Origin: Chryseobacterium taklimakanense
Lineage (GTDB): Bacteria > Bacteroidota > Bacteroidia > Flavobacteriales > Weeksellaceae
Assembly: GCF_900187185.1 (NCBI RefSeq)
Contig: NZ_LT906465.1
Location: 1 to 64,000, forward strand
Length of the DNA stretch: 64,000 bases
Reading direction: 5' to 3'
The translations under genes and the position numbers were made by a program. Each line of letters opens with the position of its first letter. Position 1 is the stretch's first letter. This document shows, piece by piece, positions 1 through 9,041 of this stretch. The notes below the pieces were generated by a model, which was not told the origin of the DNA, did no database searches, and was given only the letters and a program-made list of their open reading frames with translations.

Positions 1-1449
1 ATGGATCAAGATTTATCATTGATATGGGAAAAGTGTCTCCTCTTCATGAGGGACAACCTTAATGCTGCAGAAGACAATGATGATCTTAAGAAGCTGGAGA
101 AATCATTTGATCTTTTGTTCGACAAGGTACAGCCTTTATCATTGGTAAACCATAACCTTACGTTGCTGGTTCCCAGTGATTTCTACAAAGAATATATCGA
201 GGACAATTACCTGTCACTGCTTTCAGCTGCCTTAAGAAAAAATATTGGCAAGGGCGTTAAGCTTTGGTATTCGGTTATGGAAAACAAACCTGCCGGAAAA
301 GAAAAACCTATTACCCAAAAAGTGAAAGGTATTTCCACGCCTGCTCCAAAAATTCAGGAGGCGATGCCGAAAGCCAAAAACCTTGTGAATCCGCTTGTTG
401 CCCCGGGCATCAGAAAAGTAAATATTGAGTCGAACCTGATCCCGCACCTGTCTTTTGATAATTTTGTGGAAGGCGAAAGCAACAAGTTTGCCTCTACCGT
501 TGCAAAATCCATTGCGAAAAGGCCGGGAGCTACTGCTTTCAACCCGCTGTTCATTCACGGTGGTGTTGGTGTCGGGAAGACACATCTTGCGCACGCAATC
601 GGTCTTGAAGTAAAAAATAACTTCCCCGAAAAAGTTGTTCTTTACCTTTCGTCAGAAAAATTCATACAGCAGTTTGTATCTGCAGCCAAGGCGCAGAACA
701 AGACCGATTTCCAGAACTACTACCAAATGGTGGATGTTTTGGTGATTGATGATATTCAGTTCCTTTCCGGTAAAGCGGCGACCCAGGATTCATTCTTCCA
801 CATTTTCGATTACCTGCACCAAAACGGCAAGCAGATCGTTTTGACCTCTGATAAGGCGCCGGTGGATATCCAGGATATTCAGGAGCGTATTGTTTCCCGT
901 TTCAAATGGGGGCTTTCTGCAGAAGTGAAGTCGCCGGATTTCGATACCAGGAGAAAAATTATTGTAGACAAACTGAGCCGCGACGGCATTGTGCTTACCG
1001 ATGATATGGTAGATTACCTTGCCGGTGAAGTGAAATCAAACGTTCGTGAACTGATTGGTGTCATCAATTCGGTTATCGCATACTCAACGATTTACAAGTC
1101 TGAACTGAGCCTTGAACTTCTGAAAGATACCATCAACAAGATCGCTTCTACACAGAAAAAGGTCATCAATATTCCTTATATTCAGGAAGTGGTTTGCGAG
1201 TATTTCGGACTGAACCGTGAGCAGCTGCTTTCAAAATCAAGAAAAAGAGATATCGCACTTCCGCGTCAGTTGGCGATGTACTTCTCCAAGGAATTAACCA
1301 ACGCAACCTTCTCTAAAATTGGAGAGGAAATGGGCGGTAAAGACCACTCGACAGTAATGTACGCCGTGGAAACCATTAAAGACGTTTCTAAAATTGATAA
1401 AGAAATCAAGAAGTACGTAAAAGACCTTTCTGAAAGGATGAAACAGTAA
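1..1449 (+). CDS. dnaA: Chromosomal replication initiator protein DnaA
   Basis: DnaA binds DnaA boxes at oriC and melts the origin in its ATP form. The 482-residue protein is full length. It has the N-terminal helicase-loading domain, a variable linker around residues 90-140, an AAA+ core with Walker A GGVGVGKT at 187-194 and Walker B VLVIDDIQF near 245, and a C-terminal DNA-binding domain with the signature DHSTVMYA near residue 448. The ATG is the first base of the window, so the promoter lies outside it. The following order of phosphatase then methylase is familiar from flavobacterial dnaA regions. No DnaA-box cluster was seen in the 88 bp after the gene. Confidence 0.98.
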   Translation: MDQDLSLIWEKCLLFMRDNLNAAEDNDDLKKLEKSFDLLFDKVQPLSLVNHNLTLLVPSDFYKEYIEDNYLSLLSAALRKNIGKGVKLWYSVMENKPAGKEKPITQKVKGISTPAPKIQEAMPKAKNLVNPLVAPGIRKVNIESNLIPHLSFDNFVEGESNKFASTVAKSIAKRPGATAFNPLFIHGGVGVGKTHLAHAIGLEVKNNFPEKVVLYLSSEKFIQQFVSAAKAQNKTDFQNYYQMVDVLVIDDIQFLSGKAATQDSFFHIFDYLHQNGKQIVLTSDKAPVDIQDIQERIVSRFKWGLSAEVKSPDFDTRRKIIVDKLSRDGIVLTDDMVDYLAGEVKSNVRELIGVINSVIAYSTIYKSELSLELLKDTINKIASTQKKVINIPYIQEVVCEYFGLNREQLLSKSRKRDIALPRQLAMYFSKELTNATFSKIGEEMGGKDHSTVMYAVETIKDVSKIDKEIKKYVKDLSERMKQ

Positions 1450-1537
1450 TAATATCACCTACATAATTTGAAAGTGAAGAGTAGAAATATTCTTCATTTT
1501 TTGTTTATATTTAATCACTGAAATTCCAAAAAAAGCT

Positions 1538-1993
1538 ATGAAAATTTTGATGCTCTGCCTCGGAAACATTTGTAGAAGCCCGCTTGCTGAAGGTATTCTG
1601 CGCTCCAAACTGCCTGAAGATTTTGAAATCGACAGCGCCGGCACTATTTCATACCACGAAGGCAAGAAAGCTGATCACCGCTCCATAAAAATTGCCCAGC
1701 AGTACGGCATCGACATCAGTAATCACCGAGCCAGAATTATAACGCCAAAAGATTTGGAGGATTACGACAGGATTTTCTGTATGGATCTGGAAAACTATAA
1801 GGATGCAGTTTCGATGGCGAGTACTGAAGAGCAGTGGCAAAAAATAGGGTTGATTTTAAATGAAGCCGGAAATCATGGCGACCAAATCGAAGTACCGGAT
1901 CCGTACTGGAGTGAGATGGACGCCTTCGACAATGTTTACAAAATGCTGGATGCAGCCTGTGACAGCATCGCCAAAAATTTGACATCCAAATAA
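1538..1993 (+). CDS. Low-molecular-weight protein-tyrosine-phosphatase
   Basis: This is a cytoplasmic cysteine phosphatase of the arsenate-reductase-like LMW-PTP fold (151 aa, normal length). The P-loop CLGNICRSP lies at residues 7-15, with nucleophile Cys7 and phosphate-binding Arg13. The general-acid Asp is in DPYW near residue 121. The physiological substrate cannot be told from sequence; family members dephosphorylate tyrosine kinases or small phosphoesters. It lies 88 bp after dnaA and 30 bp before the methylase gene, so it probably shares a transcript with the latter. Confidence 0.93.
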   Translation: MKILMLCLGNICRSPLAEGILRSKLPEDFEIDSAGTISYHEGKKADHRSIKIAQQYGIDISNHRARIITPKDLEDYDRIFCMDLENYKDAVSMASTEEQWQKIGLILNEAGNHGDQIEVPDPYWSEMDAFDNVYKMLDAACDSIAKNLTSK

Positions 1994-2023
1994 TTATATT
2001 TTTCAGTATTATTAGTAATTAAA

Positions 2024-2722
2024 ATGCTTTTCCTTATTCCTGCTTACCTCTCTGAAGATTCGCCTTCAGAATATTTTGCGCCAGCTGTCAAAGAATATAT
2101 TTTGAAGACCGATTATTTTTTTGTGGAAAATGAAAAGACAGCACGGAAAGTCATCAAATTTTTCTGCCCAGAAAAGAAACAGCCGGATTTGAAGCTTTTT
2201 ATTCTTGATAAATATTCCGAAAATTCTGATCTGAAAGAGGCACAAAATCTGATGAAAGCCGGCCAGGACTTTGGTTTACTTTCAGAAGCCGGACTTCCGT
2301 GCATTGCTGATCCGGGAAACATCATAGTGAAATGGTGCCACGAAAACGACATCCAAGTTGTGCCGGTTAACGGACCAAGTTCCATCATTTTAGCATTGGT
2401 TTCCAGTGGTTTTAATGGTCAGGAATTTACTTTTCATGGTTACTTGCCGATCGATAAATCCCAGAAATCTCAAAAGATTAAATTTTTGGAAACTCAGGTT
2501 CAGAAAACGGGATATTCACAGATTTTTATGGAAACGCCCTATCGCAACAACCAGCTTTTTGAAGATTTGCTGAAGTCGCTTTCACCCAATACAAGACTGT
2601 GTATCGCCGCAAATATCAATCATCCTACTGATGAATTCATCAAAACTTTAAGCATTAAAGACTGGCAAAAAAACAAGCCCGAGTTGCATAAGATTCCGGC
2701 GGTTTTTGTTCTGGGAAAATAG
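2024..2722 (+). CDS. RsmI-like SAM-dependent methyltransferase (tetrapyrrole methylase family)
   Basis: The 232-residue protein belongs to the tetrapyrrole (corrin/porphyrin) methylase superfamily, whose RsmI members 2'-O-methylate C1402 of 16S rRNA. The glycine-rich segment GLLSEAGLPCIADPG at about residues 84-98 is the typical SAM-site region, and METPYRN near residue 168 fits the RsmI-type C-terminal half. It is a little short for canonical RsmI and starts directly with a hydrophobic strand. Flavobacteria often carry both a canonical RsmI and this shorter paralogue, so the rRNA target is likely but not certain. Confidence 0.85.
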   Translation: MLFLIPAYLSEDSPSEYFAPAVKEYILKTDYFFVENEKTARKVIKFFCPEKKQPDLKLFILDKYSENSDLKEAQNLMKAGQDFGLLSEAGLPCIADPGNIIVKWCHENDIQVVPVNGPSSIILALVSSGFNGQEFTFHGYLPIDKSQKSQKIKFLETQVQKTGYSQIFMETPYRNNQLFEDLLKSLSPNTRLCIAANINHPTDEFIKTLSIKDWQKNKPELHKIPAVFVLGK

Positions 2723-2814
2723 TGCGCTGTAGTACACACACATTAAAGTTTAACATCCATTAACACGCCGTTTGCACCATTATTGAAGTTTGTCATCCAA
2801 CTAAAAAATAAGTT

Positions 2815-3192
2815 ATGACAAACAAGAAACTTGCAGGCATTTGGCTTGACACGGAAAAAGCGATTATCGCTAAGAACCACGACGGACAGGAAACTTCAGA
2901 ATTTACCGTTTGCGGAACCGCAAAACACGAAAAGCAACACGGCAATTCCAGCGAAAATACGGCCAACAATTCTGAAATTACGACCAAGACAAAGTTTTTC
3001 AAAGAAATCGATAAAATGCTCGAAAACACCGAGGAACTTTATATTACAGGTCCGGGTACTGTTCAGGAAGAATTGAAATCCTATCTTTTGGATACCGCAC
3101 AGTTCAAAAATCTGAAAATCAGTCTGGATACCGCACAGCAAATGGGTGAAAACCAATTGCTGGACGCTGTAAATTCACATTTTGGACTTTAA
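2815..3192 (+). CDS. Small eRF1 domain 3-like hypothetical protein
   Basis: This is a 125-residue protein of unknown function. The C-terminal half contains a segment ending in ELYITGPGTVQEELKSYL (about residues 72-92), which resembles the eRF1 domain 3 / ribosomal L7Ae-like pattern of an acidic strand, a GPG turn and a helix found in stand-alone bacterial eRF1-like proteins. The N-terminal part (LAGIWLDTEKAIIA) fits the first strand of the same fold. The middle, around residues 35-60, is polar and low in complexity. There is no signal peptide or membrane segment. A strong terminator follows the stop. The family assignment is by eye. Confidence 0.7.
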   Translation: MTNKKLAGIWLDTEKAIIAKNHDGQETSEFTVCGTAKHEKQHGNSSENTANNSEITTKTKFFKEIDKMLENTEELYITGPGTVQEELKSYLLDTAQFKNLKISLDTAQQMGENQLLDAVNSHFGL

Positions 3193-3213
3193 GATTCGCT
3201 CAGGAATCAAATT

Positions 3214-3243
3214 AAATCCTTTCAGTTTCTGAAGGGATTTTTT
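3214..3243 (+). terminator. Rho-independent terminator after the eRF1-like gene
   Basis: A 12-bp stem (3214-3225 with 3229-3240, one G-T wobble) closes a three-base TTT loop and runs into a T-rich tract. It ends the transcript of the preceding gene just before the DUF2891 gene. Confidence 0.88.
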
Positions 3244-3267
3244 GTTAGGATTTACTAATTTTAGAAA

Positions 3268-4335
3268 ATGAAAAAGCTCACAATCCTTTCCGTTTTATTT
3301 TCGGTGGTTCTGTCCGCTCAAACCATGCCGACACTGTCGGATGAAATGGCGGTGAAACTCTCAAAAATGCCGCTTCATTGCATCAATACCGAATATCCGA
3401 ACAAAACCGGCCATATCATCAACAACGAAAAAGATGCGGTAATGACGCCGAAACAGCTGCATCCAAGTTTTTATGGATGTTTAGATTGGCACAGCTCTGT
3501 GCACGGACACTGGATGCTGGTTCGGCTGCTTAAAACCAAGCCGCATCTCGAAAATGCGCAGGAAATTGAAGCTGTTTTAGAAAATTCTTTTCAGAAAGAA
3601 AAACTGAAGGAAGAGGCGCTCTATTTTTCAAAATACCAGTTAGCGGGAACTTTTGAACGCACTTATGGCTGGGCCTGGCTGCTGAAATTGAACGAGGAGC
3701 TCATCACCTGGGACGATGCAAGAGCAAAACGCTGGCACGAAAATTTAAAACCGCTCACTCAAGAAATCATAAACAAATGGAAACTTTATTTACCAAAACA
3801 AACTTACCCTAACAGAACCGGAGTGCACCCTAACACGGCTTTTGCAATGGCTTTTGCACTCGATTGGGCTCGTGCCGCTAACGATAAAGATTTTGAAAAT
3901 CAAATAATTGAAAAATCAAAGTATTTCTACCTGAAAGACAAAAAGGCACCGGCTTATATGGAGCCCGACGGTTCAGATTTCTTTTCACCAAGCCTGAATA
4001 TATCTTACCTTATGAGCAGGATTCTCCCACAAAAAGAATTTGTGATTTGGCTGAATAATTTCTATGATAAGCGTAGCCTGAACAACATTAAACAAATCCC
4101 CGTCGTGAGTGATTTATCTGATTACCAGACCGTTCATTTGGTTGGCCTGTCCTTCAACCGGGCTTGGGATATGAAAGGAATTGCCAAAGCACTGCCAAAA
4201 AATCACAGGCTGAAAAAAGATTTTGAACACACTGCTAATAAATTTATATCCAATGCTTTACCGCTTCTGTTTCAGGGTAACTATGGTGGCGATCACTGGC
4301 TGGCCAGTTTTGCGGTGTATTCTATGAAAGATTGA
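3268..4335 (+). CDS. DUF2891 family secreted protein
   Basis: The 355-residue protein starts with a Sec signal peptide (MKKLTILSVLFSVVLSAQ) and is probably periplasmic. It carries the DUF2891 pattern, including HPSFYGCLDWHSSVHGHWML near residues 68-87, WDDARAKRW near 150, HPNTAFAMAFALDWAR near 190, and GDHWLASFAVY at the C terminus. The repeated His and Trp residues and predicted all-helical make-up suggest an alpha/alpha toroid, as in glycan-active enzymes. That is inference, since no activity is known to me for the family. It is followed by dacB in the same direction. Confidence 0.85.
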   Translation: MKKLTILSVLFSVVLSAQTMPTLSDEMAVKLSKMPLHCINTEYPNKTGHIINNEKDAVMTPKQLHPSFYGCLDWHSSVHGHWMLVRLLKTKPHLENAQEIEAVLENSFQKEKLKEEALYFSKYQLAGTFERTYGWAWLLKLNEELITWDDARAKRWHENLKPLTQEIINKWKLYLPKQTYPNRTGVHPNTAFAMAFALDWARAANDKDFENQIIEKSKYFYLKDKKAPAYMEPDGSDFFSPSLNISYLMSRILPQKEFVIWLNNFYDKRSLNNIKQIPVVSDLSDYQTVHLVGLSFNRAWDMKGIAKALPKNHRLKKDFEHTANKFISNALPLLFQGNYGGDHWLASFAVYSMKD

Positions 4336-4379
4336 TTTTTTAGGAATCTGCTGCGCACTTTCCCTTAGCGTAAATTCGT

Positions 4380-4387
4380 TATATTTG
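4380..4387 (+). promoter_or_regulatory. -7 promoter element of dacB
   Basis: TATATTTG matches the Bacteroidetes TAnnTTTG consensus and lies 17 nt before the dacB ATG. No clear -33 TTTG was found. Confidence 0.55.
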
Positions 4388-4404
4388 AAATAAAAAGCAT
4401 CATA

Positions 4405-5778
4405 ATGAAAAGTACTTTTTCAGTTCTCATATTATCTTCACAATTATTTTTTGCTCAGAATATCGCTCAAAAACTCGAGGCAGCAACCAAGGATTTACTG
4501 AATTCTGCACCGGCGTATTCCGCAAATCTTTCATTTTATGTAGCGGATGAAGCCGGGAATTTTGTCTACGAATATCAGGGGAACAAAGGGCTGTCTACTG
4601 CTTCAACCCAGAAAATTTTTACTGCGGCGACAGCTTTGGAAGCTTTAGGAAAAAATTATCAGTGGACCACCACAGCGTCGCATTCCGGAAATATCTCAGA
4701 TGGAAACCTGAACGGGAATCTTTTCATCAGTTCGAACGGTGACCCCACTTTAGGTAGCTGGCGCTATGAAGGTTATAAACCAGAAAACTTCAGGGATAAA
4801 CTTATTGCTGCACTTAAAACGAAAGGGATTTCAAAAATTTCTGGCGATCTGGTGATTGATGATTCTTACTTCGATTTTCAAACGGTTCCGGGCGGCTGGC
4901 CCTGGGATGATATGGGGAATTATTACGGTGCGGGTGTGTGGAGCGTCAACTGGCGGGAAAATCAGTTCGACATCCATACTACCGGAAAAGACATCAAAAA
5001 CTTCAACATCGAACTTCAAAATGTAAAATGGGTTAACGATCTGAAAACGGCCGGATCATCAGACCAAAGCCTGATTTTCACCGCGCCGCATTCCGAAGTG
5101 GCGCATATCACAGGAACTTTGCCGGCAAAAAATATGACCGTTTCGGGAGCAACGCCAAACCCACCGGTACAACTTGGAGCGGAGATCAAAAAATGGCTGA
5201 AAGACAGCGGAATTGCCTTTAACGGTAAAATTATTACCGCTTCCGCACAAAGAATAAATGGTGAATCGGTGGCACAATACCCAAAAAACAATACTTTTTT
5301 TGAGTACAAATCTCCAACTCTTGACAAAGTGGTTTATTGGTTTTTGAAAAAAAGTGTCAATCTATACGGCGAAACCCTGGTGAAAACCATCGGTAAGGAG
5401 AAGAAAGGCGAAGGCAGTTTCAAAGCTGGTGTAAGTTATATGCAGGATTTCTGGAGAGGAAAAGGCATCAATCAGTATATGATTAATTTTGCCGATGGCA
5501 GCGGGCTTTCACCTCAAAATTACGTGTCGGCGAGGGCAGAAGTGCAGGCATTGCTTTGGGCAAGAAAGCAGCCCTGGTTCAATGAGTTTTTTGAAGGATT
5601 TCCTACACAGGGTAACCAGATGGTGATGAAAAGCGGTACGATGAGGGATACCAAGTCCTTTGCGGGCTATCACACTTCATCCACCGGGAGAAAATATGTT
5701 TTCTCAATCATTATCAACAATTATCAGGGTTCTGATGTGAGCAGCGCGCTGTACAAAGTCCTTAATGTACTGAAATAA
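4405..5778 (+). CDS. dacB: D-alanyl-D-alanine carboxypeptidase/endopeptidase (PBP4 type, peptidase S13)
   Basis: This periplasmic low-molecular-weight penicillin-binding protein trims or hydrolyses peptidoglycan peptide cross-links. A signal peptide ends near AQN at residue 19. All three active-site motifs are present: SxxK as STQK at 67-70, SxN as SVN at 317-319, and KSGT at 409-412. The long insert between the first two motifs is typical of class C PBPs. The length (457 aa) is normal. The stop codon overlaps the histidine kinase start by one base (TAATG), so the two genes are translationally coupled. Confidence 0.94.
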   Translation: MKSTFSVLILSSQLFFAQNIAQKLEAATKDLLNSAPAYSANLSFYVADEAGNFVYEYQGNKGLSTASTQKIFTAATALEALGKNYQWTTTASHSGNISDGNLNGNLFISSNGDPTLGSWRYEGYKPENFRDKLIAALKTKGISKISGDLVIDDSYFDFQTVPGGWPWDDMGNYYGAGVWSVNWRENQFDIHTTGKDIKNFNIELQNVKWVNDLKTAGSSDQSLIFTAPHSEVAHITGTLPAKNMTVSGATPNPPVQLGAEIKKWLKDSGIAFNGKIITASAQRINGESVAQYPKNNTFFEYKSPTLDKVVYWFLKKSVNLYGETLVKTIGKEKKGEGSFKAGVSYMQDFWRGKGINQYMINFADGSGLSPQNYVSARAEVQALLWARKQPWFNEFFEGFPTQGNQMVMKSGTMRDTKSFAGYHTSSTGRKYVFSIIINNYQGSDVSSALYKVLNVLK

Positions 5779-6941
5779 TGCTTCAGAAAAACCTTTTGTC
5801 GAAACTCAACAACTGGATTATTTTCATTCTGTTTACCCTCGTTATCGGCGGCGTGGTAGCCGCTTCCTATTTCCTGATCGATTATTTGAGGAAGGAAGAA
5901 ATCAAACGGATCGAGCTTTTCGCCACTGCCATGAAATACCAGCAGGAAACCTTTATCGAAGATCCTGTGGCACTGGACCTTATTTTGCAGATTTCGGAAA
6001 GTAATACTTCGGTGCCGGTCATTATCACAGATTCCAAAGGCCGAATTATCGGTCCGGAATTTATGCGGAATATTCCCGAAGAGGTGATGAAAAGTCCTGA
6101 AAAGCTGCAGAGAACGCTGGGCGAAATGAAATCGGCCTACCAACCGTTTGAAATAAAACTTCCCGGTGGTAATCAGTACGTTTACTTTAATAACTCTCAG
6201 TTGCTGAATGATTTAAGATATTCGCCTTTGTTTTTGGGACTTTTGGTTTTGGCCTATATTATTTTTTCTTTTTGGTTTTTACGAACGATTAAAAAAACAG
6301 ATGAAGGCTTCCTGTGGGCAGGTTTGGCAAAAGAAACAGCGCACCAGATCGGAACTCCTTTGTCATCAATGATCGGCTGGGTTGAAATTCTGCGGATGGA
6401 AAACGAAAACAGCGTTGGCGTTGCCGAAATAGAAAAAGACATTAAACGGCTGAAAACCATATCGGAACGGTTCTCCAAAATCGGTTCGGTTCCGGAGCTT
6501 AATGATTTGAATTTAAATGAAACCGTGCAGCAGAATTACGATTACCTCAGATCCAGAATTTCCAGAAAAGTTGATTTTAAACTTTCCCTTCCAACCGGGG
6601 AAATTTTAATTCCACATAACAGAATCCTGATGAGCTGGGTGATTGAAAATTTGGTGAAAAATGCCGTAGACGCAATGAAGGGCAGCGGAAAACTTGATAT
6701 TTCCGTTTATGAGAAAAACGCAAATATTTTTATTGATTTCAAAGATACCGGCAGCGGCATGACCTCCCGCAATGCTGCTCGCGCCTTCAAACCAGGATTT
6801 TCGACCAAGAAAAGAGGCTGGGGGTTGGGTTTGTCTCTAGCCAAAAGAGTAATCAGTGAATATCACAAAGGTGATATCCGAATTGCGCAGACCGAAGTCG
6901 GAAAAGGAAGTACGTTCAGGATTATTTTGAAATCTGATTAG
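5778..6941 (+). CDS. Sensor histidine kinase
   Basis: This 387-residue membrane kinase has transmembrane helices near residues 11-35 and 148-170 enclosing a periplasmic sensor of about 110 residues. The H-box KETAHQIGTP has phospho-acceptor His189. The HATPase_c domain follows, with N-box ENLVKNAVDAM around Asn295, G1 DTGSGM from Asp323 and G2 GWGLGLSLAKRV. No response regulator gene is adjacent, so it is an orphan kinase. Coupling to dacB suggests it senses a cell-envelope signal, which is inference. Its 3' end overlaps the convergent M1 peptidase gene by 20 bp. Confidence 0.93.
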   Translation: MLQKNLLSKLNNWIIFILFTLVIGGVVAASYFLIDYLRKEEIKRIELFATAMKYQQETFIEDPVALDLILQISESNTSVPVIITDSKGRIIGPEFMRNIPEEVMKSPEKLQRTLGEMKSAYQPFEIKLPGGNQYVYFNNSQLLNDLRYSPLFLGLLVLAYIIFSFWFLRTIKKTDEGFLWAGLAKETAHQIGTPLSSMIGWVEILRMENENSVGVAEIEKDIKRLKTISERFSKIGSVPELNDLNLNETVQQNYDYLRSRISRKVDFKLSLPTGEILIPHNRILMSWVIENLVKNAVDAMKGSGKLDISVYEKNANIFIDFKDTGSGMTSRNAARAFKPGFSTKKRGWGLGLSLAKRVISEYHKGDIRIAQTEVGKGSTFRIILKSD

Positions 6942-8820
6942 CGGATTTTACCGGGTCATCAAGTTTTATGATTTGGTCACGGCTCACAGAAGTCACACCC
7001 TTTTGCTTTCTGAGATAGGTCATAGCATCATTAATGTTTTTGCCTGAAGGGATCTTGACGGCGAAGCCACCTAACGCATTGTATTCGCTTGAGATCTCAA
7101 GGCCGTATTTCAAAATGGCTTTTTTCACCGCTTCTTTTTTGCCTTTATCGTAAAATAAAATTAGCTTGTCGCTAACAAATTTTTCCTCCGGCAACGCTTT
7201 CTTCATAGAAATCTGGCGATATTCAACATAATAATTTTTGTTAAACCTTACCGGTTCTGAACTGTTCAGGGCAACGGTTTGCCATTCCTGTGTTGGGGCA
7301 ATGGTTTGACTGTCATTGATTCTTAAAGGTAAATTCAAATCTTTAACAGTTTCCGTATATCTGAATTTCAAAATGTTACCATCCTGAGAGTATTCCAGAA
7401 CCGGGATTTTTGTTGTCCTTAAATATTGGTTAAACACAGACGAAAAATCAATGCCCGATTTTTGGGAAATATAATCTTCAACCTGTTTTGTGGTCACGGT
7501 CTGGTGATAGAAATCTTTATTGAGCCCGCGCAGAATCTGTCTGAATTTTTCATCATCATTCATCACAGTTCTGATCGTATGCAACATATTTGCGCCTTTG
7601 TAGTACATGTCACCGCTGCCGGATTTTGCCACGCCGTAGGTCCCGATGATCGGGATGTCGTTGCTGACCGCTTTTCTGGTTCCGATGACGTACGTGTCTG
7701 CCGAATTTCTGTCCAGGTAATTTTCTGTAAACAGCGTCTCGGAATATGCCGTGAAACTCTCATGAATCCACATATCTGCTTTATCGGCGGCAGTAATATT
7801 GTTGGCAAACCATTCGTGGCCGGTTTCGTGGATGATGATGAAATCCCACTTTAATCCAACGCCGGTTCCGGAAAGATCCCTGCCGAGGTATCCGTTTTTG
7901 TAGCCGTTACCGTATGCAACGTTGCTCTGGTGTTCCATTCCCAAATAAGGCGTTTCCACGAGCTTATAGGAATCTTCGTAAAATGGGTAAGGGCCGAACC
8001 AGTATTCAAAGGCTTTCATCATTGGTTTTACCTGTTCGAACTGTTTTTTGGCTTTGTCAATGTTATAGTCCAAAACCCAGTAATCAAGGTCGAGTTTTCC
8101 TTTCTCGCCATTGTAGGTATCCTTAAAATTCACATATTTCCCAACGCTTGGCACGATGGAGTAGCCGTTGATGGGGTTTTTTACCTGCCATGTCCACGCC
8201 AGTTTTCCGTTTTCTTCTTTTTTCGCAATCAGCCTTCCGTTGCCAACTCCCACCATATCTTTTGAAGTGATGATTTTCATGGTAATGCCGTTGTCAGGCT
8301 CGTCATACCAAATATCCTTGGTCGGTAGCCAGTGTGAAACGCCAAGCCCTTCCTGGGCAACGCTCATGAACGGATTGCCGTTATCATCTTTCTTGAACAC
8401 CCAGCCGCCGTCCCAGGGTGCATTTTTAGCGATTTGCGGATTCCCGGCGAAAGTGATGTCTATGCTGTATTTTTCACCTTTTTTAAAATGCTTTTTGGAT
8501 TGGATGAAAATGAAGTCGCCGTCGCGTTTATAGTTGTCAATTTTCGGGAACGAGGTTTTCAGCGCAACGATGTTCATTGGCTGATGAAAATCAATCTGAA
8601 ACACGGGGTTCAGGATATCTTTGGTGATTTCGAAGGAAATTTTATTGCTTCCTGATACTGATTTTTTATCAAAATCCGGCTCTACGGAAAGTTCGTATTT
8701 TTTTACGTCCCAGTAGTTCCTGAATTCTGTATCGGAACCTCTTAGGGTATCAATTTTCGTAAAATTCTGCCCGAAAGCCAGTCCGGACGAAGCAAGAAAA
8801 AGTGCGGCAATTATTTTCAT
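6922..8820 (-). CDS. M1 family zinc metallopeptidase (aminopeptidase N-like), secreted
   Basis: The 632-residue protein has a signal peptide (MKIIAALFLASSGLAFGQ) and the M1 fold. The zinc site HEXXH is HETGH at 331-335, with the third ligand Glu354 at the expected X18 spacing in the motif WIHESF. The exopeptidase GxMEN-like motif appears as LGMEHQ near 296. About 140 residues after the catalytic domain may be an additional beta domain. No type IX C-terminal signal was recognised, so it probably stays periplasmic. The ATG is only 5 nt from a perfect -7 element, predicting a leaderless mRNA. Confidence 0.93.
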   Translation of the reverse strand: MKIIAALFLASSGLAFGQNFTKIDTLRGSDTEFRNYWDVKKYELSVEPDFDKKSVSGSNKISFEITKDILNPVFQIDFHQPMNIVALKTSFPKIDNYKRDGDFIFIQSKKHFKKGEKYSIDITFAGNPQIAKNAPWDGGWVFKKDDNGNPFMSVAQEGLGVSHWLPTKDIWYDEPDNGITMKIITSKDMVGVGNGRLIAKKEENGKLAWTWQVKNPINGYSIVPSVGKYVNFKDTYNGEKGKLDLDYWVLDYNIDKAKKQFEQVKPMMKAFEYWFGPYPFYEDSYKLVETPYLGMEHQSNVAYGNGYKNGYLGRDLSGTGVGLKWDFIIIHETGHEWFANNITAADKADMWIHESFTAYSETLFTENYLDRNSADTYVIGTRKAVSNDIPIIGTYGVAKSGSGDMYYKGANMLHTIRTVMNDDEKFRQILRGLNKDFYHQTVTTKQVEDYISQKSGIDFSSVFNQYLRTTKIPVLEYSQDGNILKFRYTETVKDLNLPLRINDSQTIAPTQEWQTVALNSSEPVRFNKNYYVEYRQISMKKALPEEKFVSDKLILFYDKGKKEAVKKAILKYGLEISSEYNALGGFAVKIPSGKNINDAMTYLRKQKGVTSVSRDQIIKLDDPVKSANQISK

Positions 8821-8825
8821 AATGC

Positions 8826-8833
8826 CAAATTTA
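8826..8833 (-). promoter_or_regulatory. -7 element of the M1 peptidase gene, 5 nt from its ATG
   Basis: On the minus strand TAAATTTG lies five bases before the start codon at 8820. Transcription from it should begin at or within a few bases of the ATG. Confidence 0.6.
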
Positions 8834-8859
8834 GAAAAAATAACTTTAGGGAAATTAGC

Positions 8860-8880
8860 GGCGCGAGCGCAGCGAGCGCC
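8860..8880. repeat. GC-rich intergenic palindrome
   Basis: A 21-bp block beginning GGCGC and ending GCGCC, with a GAGCGCAGCGA centre, stands out in AT-rich intergenic DNA. It has no T-tract, so it is not a normal terminator. It resembles the core of the larger intergenic repeats at 39 kb and 21.6 kb. Confidence 0.5.
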
Positions 8881-9041
8881 AAAGGAGTCGAAAAATTTTA
8901 TTGTGTTTTAAAACATGAACACAATGAAGCTACTAGAAAATGCAGCGATTTTGTATGGGAAATTTTTCTTGTGACGCTTTCGGATGTTGAGGCTCATCTC
9001 TTAAATGAAGCTCAACATTAAATAAATTTGCATTTAAAAGA

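Noticed and set aside
1450-1537. Possible oriC with DnaA boxes after dnaA
   Set aside because: No TTATCCACA-like boxes or AT-rich repeat unit was seen in the 88 bp; the origin is more likely upstream of the window.
7426-8533. Several plus-strand open frames opposite the M1 peptidase gene
   Set aside because: They lie within a well-supported zinc peptidase gene and show no domain pattern.
8920-8982. Short plus-strand ORF (ATG near 8915) between the M1 peptidase and tatC genes
   Set aside because: About 19-22 codons, no promoter at a suitable place and no conserved feature.
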